A stretch of DNA of 64,000 bases from Acetobacterium wieringae (GCF_001766835.1 NZ_LKEU01000042.1:33756-97755), one strand, 5' to 3'; counted from the stretch's first letter, positions 50,183 to 59,861 are shown. Numbers and translations: made by a program. Notes: generated by a model not told the origin, from the letters alone.

Positions 50183-51478
50183 ATGGAAGAAAAGAATTCC
50201 AAGAAGAGTTTTTATTCGCTGGATAACGCGGGTGTCCTCTACACGGCCATTGCCTCATCACGAATCACTACTGTATACCGGATGACCGTGGAATTATCAG
50301 AAGAAATACAACCAGTGACATTACAAAAAGCGCTGGAACAGATTATTCATCGGTTTCCCTATTTTCAGGTGACGTTAAAACGTGGTTTTTTCTGGTACTA
50401 CTATGAACACACCGAGGCGATACCAAGGGTAGAGGAAGAAACCTATTATCCCTGTAAAACAATGCGACAGCGGCAGGGCAAGACCTTTCCCTTTCGGGTG
50501 CTCTATTATAAAAAATACCTCCATGTCGAATTTAATCACAGCATCTGTGATGGTAGCGGTGGCCTGGCCTTTCTGCAAACCTTGATTATCGAGTATTTTA
50601 AGCTGTGCAAAGAGATTTTTCCCAGAAATCTGGGTAAAGCCATGGATATTGATACGGATGTGGATCCAGGGGAGTTTGAAGACTCCTTTAAGGTCTATTA
50701 TGAAGAAAATGTACCGCCGCCGCCGGGTAGTAAAAAGGTCTTTCATTTTCCCTTTGAACTACTGGATAAGGGGGAGTACCTTTTGCTGACCGGTTTTGTG
50801 CCAGTAGCACCCCTGTTGACCTTGGCTAAAAGTCATGGTTGTACCCTGACCCAGTTTATTCTGGCTCTTTACTTTGAAAGTATTCAGGAATATATTATGG
50901 AGCTGCCAATCAGTGAGAAAAAAAAGCGGCGCCAACGGATTGCCATCAATGTACCGGTCGATTTGCGAAAGATGTTTCCTTCGATTACACTGCGAAATTT
51001 CTTTATCAGTCTTAATCCGGAGATTGATCTGGCCCTGGGCTATTATACCCGGGCGGAGATTATTGAGCAGATCAAAGGCTATATGGGTTTATATATGAAT
51101 CGGAAGCATATTAACCGCTATATTTCCCGTAATGTACGCAATGAACAACTGATCTTTCTTCGGATCATTCCCCTGTGGGTAAAAAAGCTGCTGATGCCTC
51201 TTGTCTATAAACGTTATGGCGAGCGGGGCTATACCAGTGGTTTATCCAATTTGGGGGTGGTCACGGTTCCGGAAGAGCTGCGCCCCTATGTGAAGAGTTT
51301 TGAAGTCTTTCCTTCCCCCAGCGCTGAAAGCCGACTTAAGATGGTAACGGTCAGTTATGAGAATCGGCTGGCCCTGTGTTTTGGCAAAACCACTGGAGAA
51401 ACGGTCATTGAAAAGATCTTTTTTGGAAAAATCAGACAGCTGGGAATTCCGGTAAAAATTGAAACGAATAAGAGGTGA
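50183..51478 (+). CDS. condensation/alcohol-acetyltransferase-like acyltransferase
   Basis: The 431-residue protein belongs to the CoA-dependent acyltransferase/condensation superfamily. Near residue 118, VEFNHSICDGSGGLAFLQTLI matches the HHxxxDG catalytic motif (here NHSICDG). A later DLRKMFPSITLRNFF segment (near 258) corresponds to the DFGWG-type region. Related proteins occur with DUF6320 proteins in Clostridia, and their acceptor is not known. The true start is ATG 50183 after GGTGGAGG. Confidence 0.8.
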   Translation: MEEKNSKKSFYSLDNAGVLYTAIASSRITTVYRMTVELSEEIQPVTLQKALEQIIHRFPYFQVTLKRGFFWYYYEHTEAIPRVEEETYYPCKTMRQRQGKTFPFRVLYYKKYLHVEFNHSICDGSGGLAFLQTLIIEYFKLCKEIFPRNLGKAMDIDTDVDPGEFEDSFKVYYEENVPPPPGSKKVFHFPFELLDKGEYLLLTGFVPVAPLLTLAKSHGCTLTQFILALYFESIQEYIMELPISEKKKRRQRIAINVPVDLRKMFPSITLRNFFISLNPEIDLALGYYTRAEIIEQIKGYMGLYMNRKHINRYISRNVRNEQLIFLRIIPLWVKKLLMPLVYKRYGERGYTSGLSNLGVVTVPEELRPYVKSFEVFPSPSAESRLKMVTVSYENRLALCFGKTTGETVIEKIFFGKIRQLGIPVKIETNKR

Positions 51479-51483
51479 GAATC

Positions 51484-52203
51484 ATGGCCTATTGCCCAAA
51501 ATGTGGTGTTGAAGTTGAAGATGATGTGAAAAACTGTCCGCTTTGCGACTTTCCCGTTCCGGATGTCAATGATGGAATTTTTTCTCAGGACAGTAAATAT
51601 CCTCAGGCGATCAATACCTATGAAGAAGATCATCTGGGAAAAAAGAATCAGGCGTTTTTTTCGATTACGATTATTGCGGCCAGCATTATGGTGATTATTG
51701 GCGTCATCTATCTGGTTTATCCCTGGAATCATGTTTTGCTGAAATATATCGCCCTGGCGGATCTCAGCATTTTTGCCATTGTCTTTTTTGCCATGGGTTA
51801 CCTCAAACCGAACTATAATTTTCTGGGAGCCTATATTACCGTGGTGATTACCTGCCTGTTTGTTTATATGATTGGTGGAAGCCAAACCAACTGGTTTTTA
51901 AGTTATGCCTTTCCGATTGCCACCCTGCTTTATCTGGATGTCAGCCTGTTTCGCTTTATTCTGAAACACACCCGGCATAAAAGTCAGTTCATTTTTATTC
52001 CCACCAACCTGATTCTTTTTGTGATTGTACTGGCAATCGGCATTGATGGAATTGTCAGCTTAAATGTACTGGGGGAAGTCCAATTAACCTGGTCATTGAT
52101 TGTAGCGGTCTCGGGCCTTTGCATCATTGGCCTGCTCCAGACGATTTATCATCGGATTCCGGAAAAAACCCGGAGAATGCTAAAAAAGAAAATGCATGTA
52201 TGA
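51484..52203 (+). CDS. DUF6320-type zinc-ribbon membrane protein
   Basis: The 239-residue protein starts with a zinc ribbon (AYCPKCGVEVEDDVKNCPLC, residues 2-21) followed by six membrane segments (from about 55 to 225). GAGGTGAG precedes ATG 51484, overlapping the acyltransferase tail. Its family is regularly found beside such acyltransferases; perhaps it anchors or presents the lipid substrate. A strong terminator follows. Confidence 0.75.
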   Translation: MAYCPKCGVEVEDDVKNCPLCDFPVPDVNDGIFSQDSKYPQAINTYEEDHLGKKNQAFFSITIIAASIMVIIGVIYLVYPWNHVLLKYIALADLSIFAIVFFAMGYLKPNYNFLGAYITVVITCLFVYMIGGSQTNWFLSYAFPIATLLYLDVSLFRFILKHTRHKSQFIFIPTNLILFVIVLAIGIDGIVSLNVLGEVQLTWSLIVAVSGLCIIGLLQTIYHRIPEKTRRMLKKKMHV

Positions 52204-52273
52204 TCGGTAACGGATCAGTCAATTGATGTGATTAATGTTGACTTTAATAAGTGAAAATAAAGAGTTTCCCAAA

Positions 52274-52336
52274 AGAAGGCTGGAAAAGATAGCATCGCTA
52301 TTTTATCCAGTCTTCTTCTTTTTTTTGACTAAATAA
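52274..52336 (+). terminator. strong terminator after the DUF6320 gene
   Basis: AGAAGGCTGGA (52274-52284) pairs with TCCAGTCTTCT (52316-52326), with an inner stem, followed by eight T. The next 350 bp are AT-rich with no gene seen. Confidence 0.92.
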
Positions 52337-52694
52337 GACATACATGAGTAAAATATCGTTATATAAATTGTAAAAAAATCATAAAATTTTAAATAATCGA
52401 ACTAAATCTTTAAAATACTTAATAAGTCTTAATGAACAGATATTATTCAGCGAATGCTTACTTATAAGATAGTTCTTGAAGTGGATTAAAGACACTCCAA
52501 ATACGAATATAAGGGTAACATTAATATCTCAAAGACACGCTTAAAATATATTGAATTTAACCCTAGAGAAATAGTATGAAAAATTCCATTTATCAGTCAA
52601 AAAATTCTCGTTTCAATTGAGCGGTTTCGTGTTAAATTGAGGAACCATCTTAAATGATTTGGGTAATTATCACGTACAAAAGGAGGTCATTGTA

Positions 52695-53405
52695 ATGGCA
52701 GTACAAATTACGACAGCAGAAGCCGTAAAAAAAATTGTTGATCAATCTTCTGTTATGATCGGAGGATTTTTAGGGGCTGCTGTTCCACTAAAAATGATCG
52801 ATGAAATAGCAGCAGCTGGCGTTAAGGACCTGACCGTCATCAGTATTGGCGCCGGGTATCGGGGTGGCGGTGTGGATGTTGGCAAATTGGTTGTGAATCA
52901 TCAGATTATAAAATACGTGACATCACATGTGGGAACTGATCCCAATTTGATCAAACAAATTGTGGGTGAAGAAGTGGAACTGGAGTTAAGCCCCATGGGC
53001 ACCTTTGTGGAGCGGGTGCGTGCTGGCGGTGCCGGATTGGGTGCTGTTGTCACACCGGTGGGGATGGGAACAGAGGTCGAAGCGATGGCACAAAAAATTA
53101 CCGTCGATGGAAAACCTTATCTGTTATTTAAGCCGATCCGGGCTGATGTAGCGGTAATTAAAGCCTATCGGGCTGACCCTTTGGGAAATTTGCAATATCA
53201 GGGAATGAGTAATACGAATCCGATTATGGCCACGGCTGCCGACATTGTCATTGCTGAGGTGGATGAGATTGTCGAGATTGGCGAGATTGCTTGTGAACAA
53301 ATTGGGACACCGGGAATCTTTGTGGATTATATTGTTAAAGGACACAGTTATGAAGCACGTAAGGTGATTTATGAAGAAATGTGGATCGCCACAAATAAAT
53401 TATAG
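52695..53405 (+). CDS. CoA-transferase subunit A
   Basis: The 236-residue protein is the alpha subunit of a class I 3-oxoacid/acetate CoA-transferase: VMIGGFLGAAVPLKMIDEIAAAGVKDLTVIS near 20-50 (GGF motif), VELSPMGTFVERVRAGGAGLGAVVTP-like segment near 98-125, and ADVAVIKAYRADPLGNL near 153. With subunit B it exchanges CoA between carboxylic acids. The ATG at 52695 follows AAAGGAGG. The acid pair (butyrate/acetate, acetoacetate and others) cannot be read from sequence. Confidence 0.9.
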   Translation: MAVQITTAEAVKKIVDQSSVMIGGFLGAAVPLKMIDEIAAAGVKDLTVISIGAGYRGGGVDVGKLVVNHQIIKYVTSHVGTDPNLIKQIVGEEVELELSPMGTFVERVRAGGAGLGAVVTPVGMGTEVEAMAQKITVDGKPYLLFKPIRADVAVIKAYRADPLGNLQYQGMSNTNPIMATAADIVIAEVDEIVEIGEIACEQIGTPGIFVDYIVKGHSYEARKVIYEEMWIATNKL

Positions 53406-53416
53406 GAGGTTCCAAG

Positions 53417-54070
53417 ATGCCTAAAAATTATATTGCCAGAAGAATCGCTAAAGAATTTAAAGACGGAATGTATGTCAATTTGGGAATCGGCATTCCGACG
53501 GAATCGGCCAATTATATTCCAGAAGGAACCCGGGTGTTTCTTCAGACCGAAAATGGCGGCCTGATGTTTGGGCCTAAACCAAAACGGGGTGAAAGCAATC
53601 CGGATATTGCCAATGCTGGTGCCGAGCCGATTACCATGCTGCCTGGTGGTGCGGTATTTGATGTGGCCACCTCGTTTGCGATGATTCGCGGTGGACATAT
53701 TGATATGACGGTGGTCGGTGCTCTGGAAGTTGATGAAGCCGGAAACATTGCCAGCTGGAAAATTCCCGGGAAGCTGTTAACGGGAATGGGTGGTGCCATG
53801 GATTTGCTGTATGGTTGCAAACGCGTGATTGTGGCGATGACCCATACCGACAAGCACGGCAACCCGAAAATCAGGAAAAAATGCACCCTGCCCTTAACCG
53901 CCGCTGGGGTCGTGGATATGATCATCACCGATAAGGCGGTGTTTCGGGTGGATAAAGACGGATTGTATCTGGAAGAACTGGCACCAGGGGTTACTGCGGC
54001 TGAGATTGAGCAACTCACCGAAGGGACAATTTTAAACATCATCGAATGGGAACATATCGAAATTACTTAG
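53417..54070 (+). CDS. CoA-transferase subunit B
   Basis: The 217-residue beta subunit carries the catalytic glutamate of class I CoA-transferases in FLQTENGGLM (E45), with NLGIGIPTESANYIPEG before it and GGHIDMTVVGALEVDEAGNIASWKIPG near 95-120. TAGGAGG precedes ATG. It forms the enzyme with the preceding gene. The following transporter probably takes up or expels the acid partner. Confidence 0.92.
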   Translation: MPKNYIARRIAKEFKDGMYVNLGIGIPTESANYIPEGTRVFLQTENGGLMFGPKPKRGESNPDIANAGAEPITMLPGGAVFDVATSFAMIRGGHIDMTVVGALEVDEAGNIASWKIPGKLLTGMGGAMDLLYGCKRVIVAMTHTDKHGNPKIRKKCTLPLTAAGVVDMIITDKAVFRVDKDGLYLEELAPGVTAAEIEQLTEGTILNIIEWEHIEIT

Positions 54071-54091
54071 AAAGATTGAAGAGGAAAGAAT

Positions 54092-55315
54092 ATGAATAAC
54101 AATAAAAAATGGTTGATCCTGGCTGTCAGCATTGTGATCAACTTGTGCATTGGCTTTGCTTACGCCTGGAGTGTTTTCTCAAAACCGTTACAGGTCGATT
54201 TTGGCTGGACGCCCTCCCAGGCATCAATGGCCTTTACCATCAACTTATTTGTTTTGCCGATTGCAATGATTTTTGCCGGGCCGCTGGTAAAACGTTTCGG
54301 GGTGCGGGTGGTCGTCTTGTTAGGTGGGGTGCTGTTCGGTTTGGGCCTTTACTTAAGTGGCATGATCACCACCGTTTATCAGATCTATATTACCTATGGC
54401 TTAATTGCCGGATCGGGAATTGGACTGATCTACTCCATTACCGTTTCCAATACCGTTAAATGGTTTCCGGAACACAAGGGGTTGGCTGGGGGACTGACAG
54501 CCGGAGGTTTTGGTGCCGGTTCGCTGATTTTTGCTCCGGTGGCGGTACAGTTTATTGCTGCCCAAGGCGTATTGGGGGCCTTCCAGACTTTGGGATTGAT
54601 CTTTGCCGGAGTGATTCTGGTGTTGGGGATCTTTATTGCGGCTCCGCCAGCATCGGCGGTTGATAACAAGGCGACCACTGCGGCAGCAAATCAGAGTAGT
54701 GGTGATGTCACCACCCGGGAGATGTTAAAAACTGTTGACTTTTATGTGATTTGGGGATTAATGGTGCTGGGCTGTATCTCGGGATTAATGATTATCAGCC
54801 AGGCTTCGCCGATTGGTCAGGTGATGGTTGGCTTATCGCCCGAACAGGCGGCTTTTGCGGTTGGTTTTATCGGCTTGGCTAATGCCACCGGACGGGTTGT
54901 CTGGGGAACTGTTTCTGATAAAATTGGACGCTACAATACCCTGATGTGTATGTTTGCTTTAAGTGGTGCTGGCTTGGTGGCCTTGTATTTTACCAAAGAC
55001 TTACCGCTTTTTATGGTAGGGATCTGTTTGATAGCAGCCAGCTATGGCGGTGTCTTCGGATTATTCCCGTCGATTACGGCTGATAACTTTGGGATCAAAA
55101 ACTTGAGTATGAACTATGGGGTGGTCATGACCGGCCTATCAATCGGGGCTTTTATTGGACCGCAAATTGCGGCCTACGCTGTAGAAAAAAGCGGTGGCAG
55201 TTATAACCTGGCCTTTATCATCACCCTGGGCATTAACATCGCGGCGATTATTCTGGTATTGATTGCAAAACGGATGAATGCCAAACACAAAATGATGCTG
55301 GCAACGGAGCACTAA
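54092..55315 (+). CDS. MFS transporter, oxalate/formate antiporter (OFA) family
   Basis: The 407-residue protein has twelve membrane segments and OFA signatures: NLCIGFAYAWSVFSKPLQ near 12-29, the loop RFGVRVVVLLGG near 68, GLIYSITVSNTVKWFPEHKGLAGGLTAGGFGAGSLIF near 108-144. The family exchanges monocarboxylates or dicarboxylates. The link with the CoA-transferase suggests a carboxylic acid imported and activated with CoA. GAGGAA precedes ATG. Confidence 0.9.
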   Translation: MNNNKKWLILAVSIVINLCIGFAYAWSVFSKPLQVDFGWTPSQASMAFTINLFVLPIAMIFAGPLVKRFGVRVVVLLGGVLFGLGLYLSGMITTVYQIYITYGLIAGSGIGLIYSITVSNTVKWFPEHKGLAGGLTAGGFGAGSLIFAPVAVQFIAAQGVLGAFQTLGLIFAGVILVLGIFIAAPPASAVDNKATTAAANQSSGDVTTREMLKTVDFYVIWGLMVLGCISGLMIISQASPIGQVMVGLSPEQAAFAVGFIGLANATGRVVWGTVSDKIGRYNTLMCMFALSGAGLVALYFTKDLPLFMVGICLIAASYGGVFGLFPSITADNFGIKNLSMNYGVVMTGLSIGAFIGPQIAAYAVEKSGGSYNLAFIITLGINIAAIILVLIAKRMNAKHKMMLATEH

Positions 55316-55330
55316 AAATTAAAAGTGAAA

Positions 55331-55366
55331 AAAACAAGATCTGTCGCACGAGACAGATCTTGTTTT
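55331..55366. terminator. terminator shared by converging genes
   Basis: AAAACAAGATCTGTC (55331-55345) pairs with GACAGATCTTGTTTT (55352-55366): a 15-bp perfect stem with a six-base loop. Confidence 0.92.
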
Positions 55367-55369
55367 GGT

Positions 55370-55903
55370 TTAAGTTAAGCGATATTTGCGGTTGAGCATG
55401 TCTTCCCGTTCTTTCCAGTCCGACATCAGTGTACCCAGGGCCCCGTAGAAGGAAAGATTATGATTGGGAAAACGGAAGTGAAGCATCTCGTGGAGAGCAA
55501 TGTATTCAATACATTCCTTGGGGGTCTTAATCAGCTCCAGATTCAGGATCACCCGCTGACTTTTGGGTGAACAGGCGCCCCAGCGGTTGTCCAGCCGATA
55601 GATTTTCAGGTCGGGAAAACGGATTTGATAGGGCGCCGCTTTGATGATGGCAGCGGCCATGGCCTCGACAAAAATTTCCCGGGCCTGCTCCCGGTACCAC
55701 ATATCCAGAACAAATTCTTTATGGGAAAGGGACGAAACATCCTGGACATTAAGAACCATGTTATAGTTGTTGATCACCACTCCGGTGGTGGGGGATTCTT
55801 CAATCATCAGGCGATAATAATCACCCAGAAATTTATGTTTTTCACCAGTTTTGTACTGATAGTTTTTTAATAATTCAGGGACGGTATCAAGATTGCCAAA
55901 CAT
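55370..55903 (-). CDS. YgjP/SprT-type metallopeptidase
   Basis: The 177-residue protein has the zinc motif HEMLHFRFPNHN (HExxH plus a following His, near residue 138-149) and the upstream RWGACSPKSQRVILNLELIKTP stretch (near 107) typical of the DUF45/YgjP family. AGGTACCTCCATC precedes the gene on the other strand as GATGGAGGTACC before ATG. A substrate is not known; SprT-type proteases act on DNA-bound proteins in eukaryotes. Confidence 0.88.
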   Translation of the reverse strand: MFGNLDTVPELLKNYQYKTGEKHKFLGDYYRLMIEESPTTGVVINNYNMVLNVQDVSSLSHKEFVLDMWYREQAREIFVEAMAAAIIKAAPYQIRFPDLKIYRLDNRWGACSPKSQRVILNLELIKTPKECIEYIALHEMLHFRFPNHNLSFYGALGTLMSDWKEREDMLNRKYRLT

Positions 55904-56138
55904 AGGGGTACCTCCATCTTCTGGTTGAACAATTCATTTTGACAATTATATCCAAGAAGCAGCCAAACCTGAATAGAAATAGTTGTCACCATAGGGAAAG
56001 AATTGGTGATTAACTTGCAAATTTTTAAGATGCCGTTTATGAACTGTACTTTCACTGGAAAAATGTTATAATGAGATATTATCGTTCCCAAACATGTTGA
56101 GAATAATCAGAAGTGTTTTTAAATGAAAGGAGAATCTT

Positions 56139-56909
56139 ATGGAGACAAGATTAAGTGTAACTTTGATTCAACACACCCCGGATCCTGAGAAATTAGTGGC
56201 GGCAGCGGCCAAGCTATGTTATTCCAAAGCCGGTGCCGGTGAGATCATGGATGACTTGACCGATGATAATGTGGAGCGCTTCTTAACCCGTTTGATGGAC
56301 ATGGGCCACGCATCGCCCATCGAACATGCCAGCTTTACCTTTGCCATTGAAGGGGTTAGCCGGGCCTTAACCCATCAGCTGGTGCGCCATCGGATGGCCA
56401 GCTTCAGTCAGAAATCGCAACGCTATGTAGCTGAAGGTCAGTTTAGTTATGTGATTCCTCCAGAAATTAAAGCTCTGCCGGATGGCGAAAAGATCTTTGT
56501 GGAAGGAATGGAGAATGCTCAGAAGACCTACGATGCACTGGCCCAAAGACTTATTGAAAAATACACAAAAGAATTGATGGCAGCAGGGCTTTCAGAAAAA
56601 CAGGCTGCGATGGCGGCCGAAAAACAGGGCATTGAAGATGCCCGATTTGTTTTGCCCAATGCCTGCGAAACGAAAATTGTGACCACCATGAATACCCGGG
56701 AACTGCTGCATTTCTTTAATCAGCGTTGTTGCAATCGGGCCCAATGGGAAATTCGGGAACTGGCTACCCAAATGCTTAAAGAATGTAAAAAAGTGGCCCC
56801 CTTACTCTTTAAAAATGGCGGACCCCGCTGTGTCGAAGGCCCCTGCCCAGAAGGCAGTATGACGTGTGGCCAAATCGTTGAGGTCAGAGAAAAATTCAAA
56901 CACATTTAG
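56139..56909 (+). CDS. thyX: flavin-dependent thymidylate synthase
   Basis: The 256-residue enzyme has the ThyX signature [14 protein letters not shown] (RHR-x7-S, residues 83-93), ITLAHDAH-region substitutes, and the [18 protein letters not shown] segment near 188. It makes dTMP from dUMP using FAD and methylene-tetrahydrofolate without oxidising the folate, useful in an organism that depends on tetrahydrofolate. AAAGGAGA precedes ATG. No thyA or dfr gene is in the window. Confidence 0.96.
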   Translation: METRLSVTLIQHTPDPEKLVAAAAKLCYSKAGAGEIMDDLTDDNVERFLTRLMDMGHASPIEHASFTFAIEGVSRALTHQLVRHRMASFSQKSQRYVAEGQFSYVIPPEIKALPDGEKIFVEGMENAQKTYDALAQRLIEKYTKELMAAGLSEKQAAMAAEKQGIEDARFVLPNACETKIVTTMNTRELLHFFNQRCCNRAQWEIRELATQMLKECKKVAPLLFKNGGPRCVEGPCPEGSMTCGQIVEVREKFKHI

Positions 56910-56970
56910 GACATCGATATACGTCTTGTCCAATAAAAATAAACTAAAATTGAAAAGGTCGTGAAAAGGT

Positions 56971-57834
56971 ATGTTGGAAATTAAAAATCCTGAAAAACAG
57001 AATATTATTATTGCTCTAATCGTCGCTGTTTTAGGGATCGCTATTATTTTTGTTCCGTTTGTGATAAAAGCGGTGGTAAGCTATCAGTTTTACTTTACCT
57101 ATGTAGGTGTGGTGATTATTGTTTTTTCGCTGGGTTATGCCATCTTTTTCTACCGCCGCTATCGCCAGTTTGAAACGTTTATGGCAAAAAAAGACGAAGC
57201 GCTGGTCTGGGAATACGATGAAGCTCAATATGAGGGATTTATCGGCGAGTTAAACCAGATTCAGAAAAATTCTGAAAAGAAAAAGATCTGGGTTTTATTG
57301 GGAATCGAACTGGTTATCTCGGTTTTACTGGTAATCATGCTGTCTGAAGGATCAAAGTGGCTGGGATTTGTTTTTTTTGGATTCTTTGCTACCATGTCAG
57401 TATTATTCACCATTGTCTTTCCGCAGAGCTTTAAATATAGGGCCCTGGTTAAACCCTATGTCACGATTATCCACGAAGACAGCGCTTATATTATGGGACG
57501 GTTTCATAAATGGACAAAAGCTCAGGCCAAGCTGAAGAATTATGACAACGGTGAAAAAATGTACAAGGTCCTGGCGATTAATTATGAAGCCTTAACCCGA
57601 AACGGCAAGCTGTTTCAGGAATGGACTGCCGTTATCCCAAATCCTGATGACAGCAGGATGATTGCAGATGCCAAAACTTGGGTTGGCAGAATCAATAAAT
57701 TCACGAGACTCCATGAAAAGCAAATGAGTGAACGCAAATCAGGATCAGAAAAATTGTTTGAAAAAATGCTTGGTAAAGGCAAAAATGACAACAAAAAATT
57801 AGAAAAGGCAACAGATTCAAAAGCCCGCAAATAA
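56971..57834 (+). CDS. membrane protein of unknown function
   Basis: The 287-residue protein has two helix pairs (residues 10-50 and 108-145), an intervening charged segment (YRRYRQFETFMAKKDEALVWEYDEAQYEGF), and a basic C-terminal tail (KMLGKGKNDNKKLEKATDSKARK). No catalytic motif is visible. AAAGGT precedes ATG. It ends directly at a bidirectional terminator. I cannot assign a family. Confidence 0.6.
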   Translation: MLEIKNPEKQNIIIALIVAVLGIAIIFVPFVIKAVVSYQFYFTYVGVVIIVFSLGYAIFFYRRYRQFETFMAKKDEALVWEYDEAQYEGFIGELNQIQKNSEKKKIWVLLGIELVISVLLVIMLSEGSKWLGFVFFGFFATMSVLFTIVFPQSFKYRALVKPYVTIIHEDSAYIMGRFHKWTKAQAKLKNYDNGEKMYKVLAINYEALTRNGKLFQEWTAVIPNPDDSRMIADAKTWVGRINKFTRLHEKQMSERKSGSEKLFEKMLGKGKNDNKKLEKATDSKARK

Positions 57835-57858
57835 AAAAAGCCCACCGGGCTTTTTTTT
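57833..57858. terminator. short bidirectional terminator
   Basis: AAAAAAAGCCC (57833-57843) pairs with GGGCTTTTTTTT (57847-57858) around a three-base loop. Confidence 0.88.
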
Positions 57859-57862
57859 GGGT

Positions 57863-58342
57863 TTATTCTGGATAAATCATATTTTCTGGTTGGATTTTTT
57901 CAAGAATTTCAGTTAGAAACTTCCGGGCTTCATAGCGGGCCATGGGGAGATTCATATCCAGATAGTTGCCGCAATCCCGGGGTGAGGCACCGGGAATCTC
58001 GTCCTGGTAATCGGCCATAAAGGTAAATAACTTGATAATCAAGGGCATGATATCGGCTGGAGTTCGTTCGCCTTTCATCAGCAGGTAGAAGCCGGTGCGG
58101 CAGCCCATTGGTCCAAAATAGACAATTTCGTCACTGAGTACCGGGTCATTGCGCAGAAAAGTTGCGCCCAGGTGCTCCATGGCATGGAGTTCGCCGTTGT
58201 TAATGACTGGTTCGCGGTTGGGTTCTTTCATCCGGATGTCAAAGGTGGTGATGCAGTGATCGCCGCAATAATCTTTTCGGGAGATATAGACTCCTCGTAA
58301 TAAATCCAGGTGGTTGATGGTGAAGCTGGCAATTTTTTTCAT
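57863..58342 (-). CDS. luxS: S-ribosylhomocysteine lyase
   Basis: The 159-residue enzyme cleaves S-ribosylhomocysteine to homocysteine and the AI-2 precursor. The metal ligands are H53 and H57 in LHAMEHLG with a cysteine in GPMGCRTGFYL and the C-terminal SPRDCGNYLDMNL region (near 131). In an acetogen it recycles the S-adenosylmethionine by-product. It is the last gene of a minus-strand trio with rlu and recU, each spaced by 2 bp. Confidence 0.96.
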   Translation of the reverse strand: MKKIASFTINHLDLLRGVYISRKDYCGDHCITTFDIRMKEPNREPVINNGELHAMEHLGATFLRNDPVLSDEIVYFGPMGCRTGFYLLMKGERTPADIMPLIIKLFTFMADYQDEIPGASPRDCGNYLDMNLPMARYEARKFLTEILEKIQPENMIYPE

Positions 58343-58344
58343 TG

Positions 58345-58881
58345 TTATTTTTCCTTTCTGGTAAGATAATGGTTAATAGCCTCCAGATAATGAAGGAGAA
58401 TATTATGGTAGGGATAAATCCGCAGATTCTGGTCGAAGTCCCCGTAGGGAATGGATTTGCGACCGCTATGCTGGGCATGATCCCAATAGGTTTTTAGAAT
58501 ATCAAAGGGCAGCAGGAAGGTTTCGTCGCAGAATTTAAAATGGACAATCAGGAAGGACAACCCCTCCTGTTTCTCGAAGGCTTCCATAAATTCCATCTGA
58601 TGCTGATGGATATTGGCAATCGGTAATCGCTTCTGGCTGGTTTCCTTAGCATCAAAGCAGACCGGAATTCCCTGGATGTTGCCCAGATAGTCGACGGTAC
58701 TTTTCTCTTCAAAATAGGCCAGTTTAATGGTTCCTTTAGTAGGATCTAACTCTACTGGTTTGATGGAAGTAGGAATTTTTTGAACGACCGCCAACCCCTG
58801 TTCCAGATAGATTTTATTGGTGATATTTAAGTTTTCCTCTAGCTGACTGCCCCGAAGCCCCCGGCTGTTCCAGTAACCCAT
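58345..58881 (-). CDS. recU: Holliday junction resolvase RecU
   Basis: The 178-residue protein shows the RecU pattern: NSRGLRGSQLEENLNITNKIYLEQGLAVVQKIPTSI near 4-40, YFEEKSTVDYLGNIQGIPVCFDAKET near 57-82 (the D and ExK nuclease residues), and LPIANIHQHQMEFMEAF near 87. It cuts Holliday junctions in Firmicutes. It begins 2 bp after the rlu stop, unlike the usual recU-ponA pairing. Confidence 0.93.
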   Translation of the reverse strand: MGYWNSRGLRGSQLEENLNITNKIYLEQGLAVVQKIPTSIKPVELDPTKGTIKLAYFEEKSTVDYLGNIQGIPVCFDAKETSQKRLPIANIHQHQMEFMEAFEKQEGLSFLIVHFKFCDETFLLPFDILKTYWDHAQHSGRKSIPYGDFDQNLRIYPYHNILLHYLEAINHYLTRKEK

Positions 58882-58883
58882 TT

Positions 58884-59861
58884 TTATTGCTCCGATAGAA
58901 AGGGGTCTTTAAAGCCAAAGCGTTTTAAGGCTTTTTCAAAAACCGGTGGGAGCGGGGCGGTAAAGGTTTTATTCATGTCAGGCAGGGTATACCGGGCGCT
59001 GTGGAGCAATTGGCTTTTCAGACCGAATTCTTCATATAACCGGCTGTTAACCAGGCGACTCCCATATTTGGGATCGCCGACTATCGGCAAACCCATGGCT
59101 GAAAGTTGAACCCGAATCTGGTGGGAACGGCCGGTTTTTAAAATGATTTTTAACAAGGCATAGTCACCGTGACAAGCCAGAGTTTCGTAGTTCAGGACGG
59201 CCTTTTTATCGATTGGAGCGGTTTGCTGTGTCGAGAAGGTGACAGAGTTTTTATCACCATCTTTTTTTAAATAGCCAATAATCTCATCGGTAGCCTTGGG
59301 TTTTCCGGTTACGATGGTGAAGTAGATCTTTTCGGTGCGATCTTCCCGGATGGCACAATTGACCGCTTGAAGGGTTTTATAATTCTTGGGAACCAGGATG
59401 ATTCCGGTCGTATTTTTATCCAATCGATTGGCACAGGCGGGGGTGAAGGTTAAATTGGTTTTAGGGTCATAATCACCTTTTTTTATCAGATAGCTAACGG
59501 CATGGTCAATCAGTGATGCTTCCTCGGATTTATCTGGCTGAGTAAGCAGTTCAACGGGTTTATTAAGTACCAGCAGATCAGTGTTTTCAAAAATAATATC
59601 GAGTTGAGGGCTGTTTTTATCTAATTTTTTTGGTGGTGTAGCAGCCCGGAAATTGGCAATGGTTTCTTCTGCGAAGTAAATCGAAACCACATCGCCAGCG
59701 GTAATGTTTGTGGATGGCTCCGATTTTTGACCATTTAGTTTGATCCGCTTTTTTCGCAGCATCTTCTGGAGAAATCCGGTGGAGGCTTGGGGCATCAGTT
59801 TTTTTAGAAAGCGATCCAGTCGTTGGTTGCTTTCGTTTTCAGTAATAACAATTGTTTTCAT
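58884..59861 (-). CDS. pseudouridine synthase, RluC/RluD family
   Basis: The 325-residue protein has an N-terminal S4 RNA-binding domain (NQRLDRFLKKLMPQASTGFLQKMLRKKRIKLNG region, 12-45) and a pseudouridine synthase domain with the catalytic aspartate in ACANRLDKNTTGIILV (near 155; the usual HRLD histidine is Asn). GRSHQIRVQLSAMGLPIVGDPKYG follows near 247. It modifies ribosomal RNA uridines. It opens the rlu-recU-luxS operon. Confidence 0.92.
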   Translation of the reverse strand: MKTIVITENESNQRLDRFLKKLMPQASTGFLQKMLRKKRIKLNGQKSEPSTNITAGDVVSIYFAEETIANFRAATPPKKLDKNSPQLDIIFENTDLLVLNKPVELLTQPDKSEEASLIDHAVSYLIKKGDYDPKTNLTFTPACANRLDKNTTGIILVPKNYKTLQAVNCAIREDRTEKIYFTIVTGKPKATDEIIGYLKKDGDKNSVTFSTQQTAPIDKKAVLNYETLACHGDYALLKIILKTGRSHQIRVQLSAMGLPIVGDPKYGSRLVNSRLYEEFGLKSQLLHSARYTLPDMNKTFTAPLPPVFEKALKRFGFKDPFLSEQ

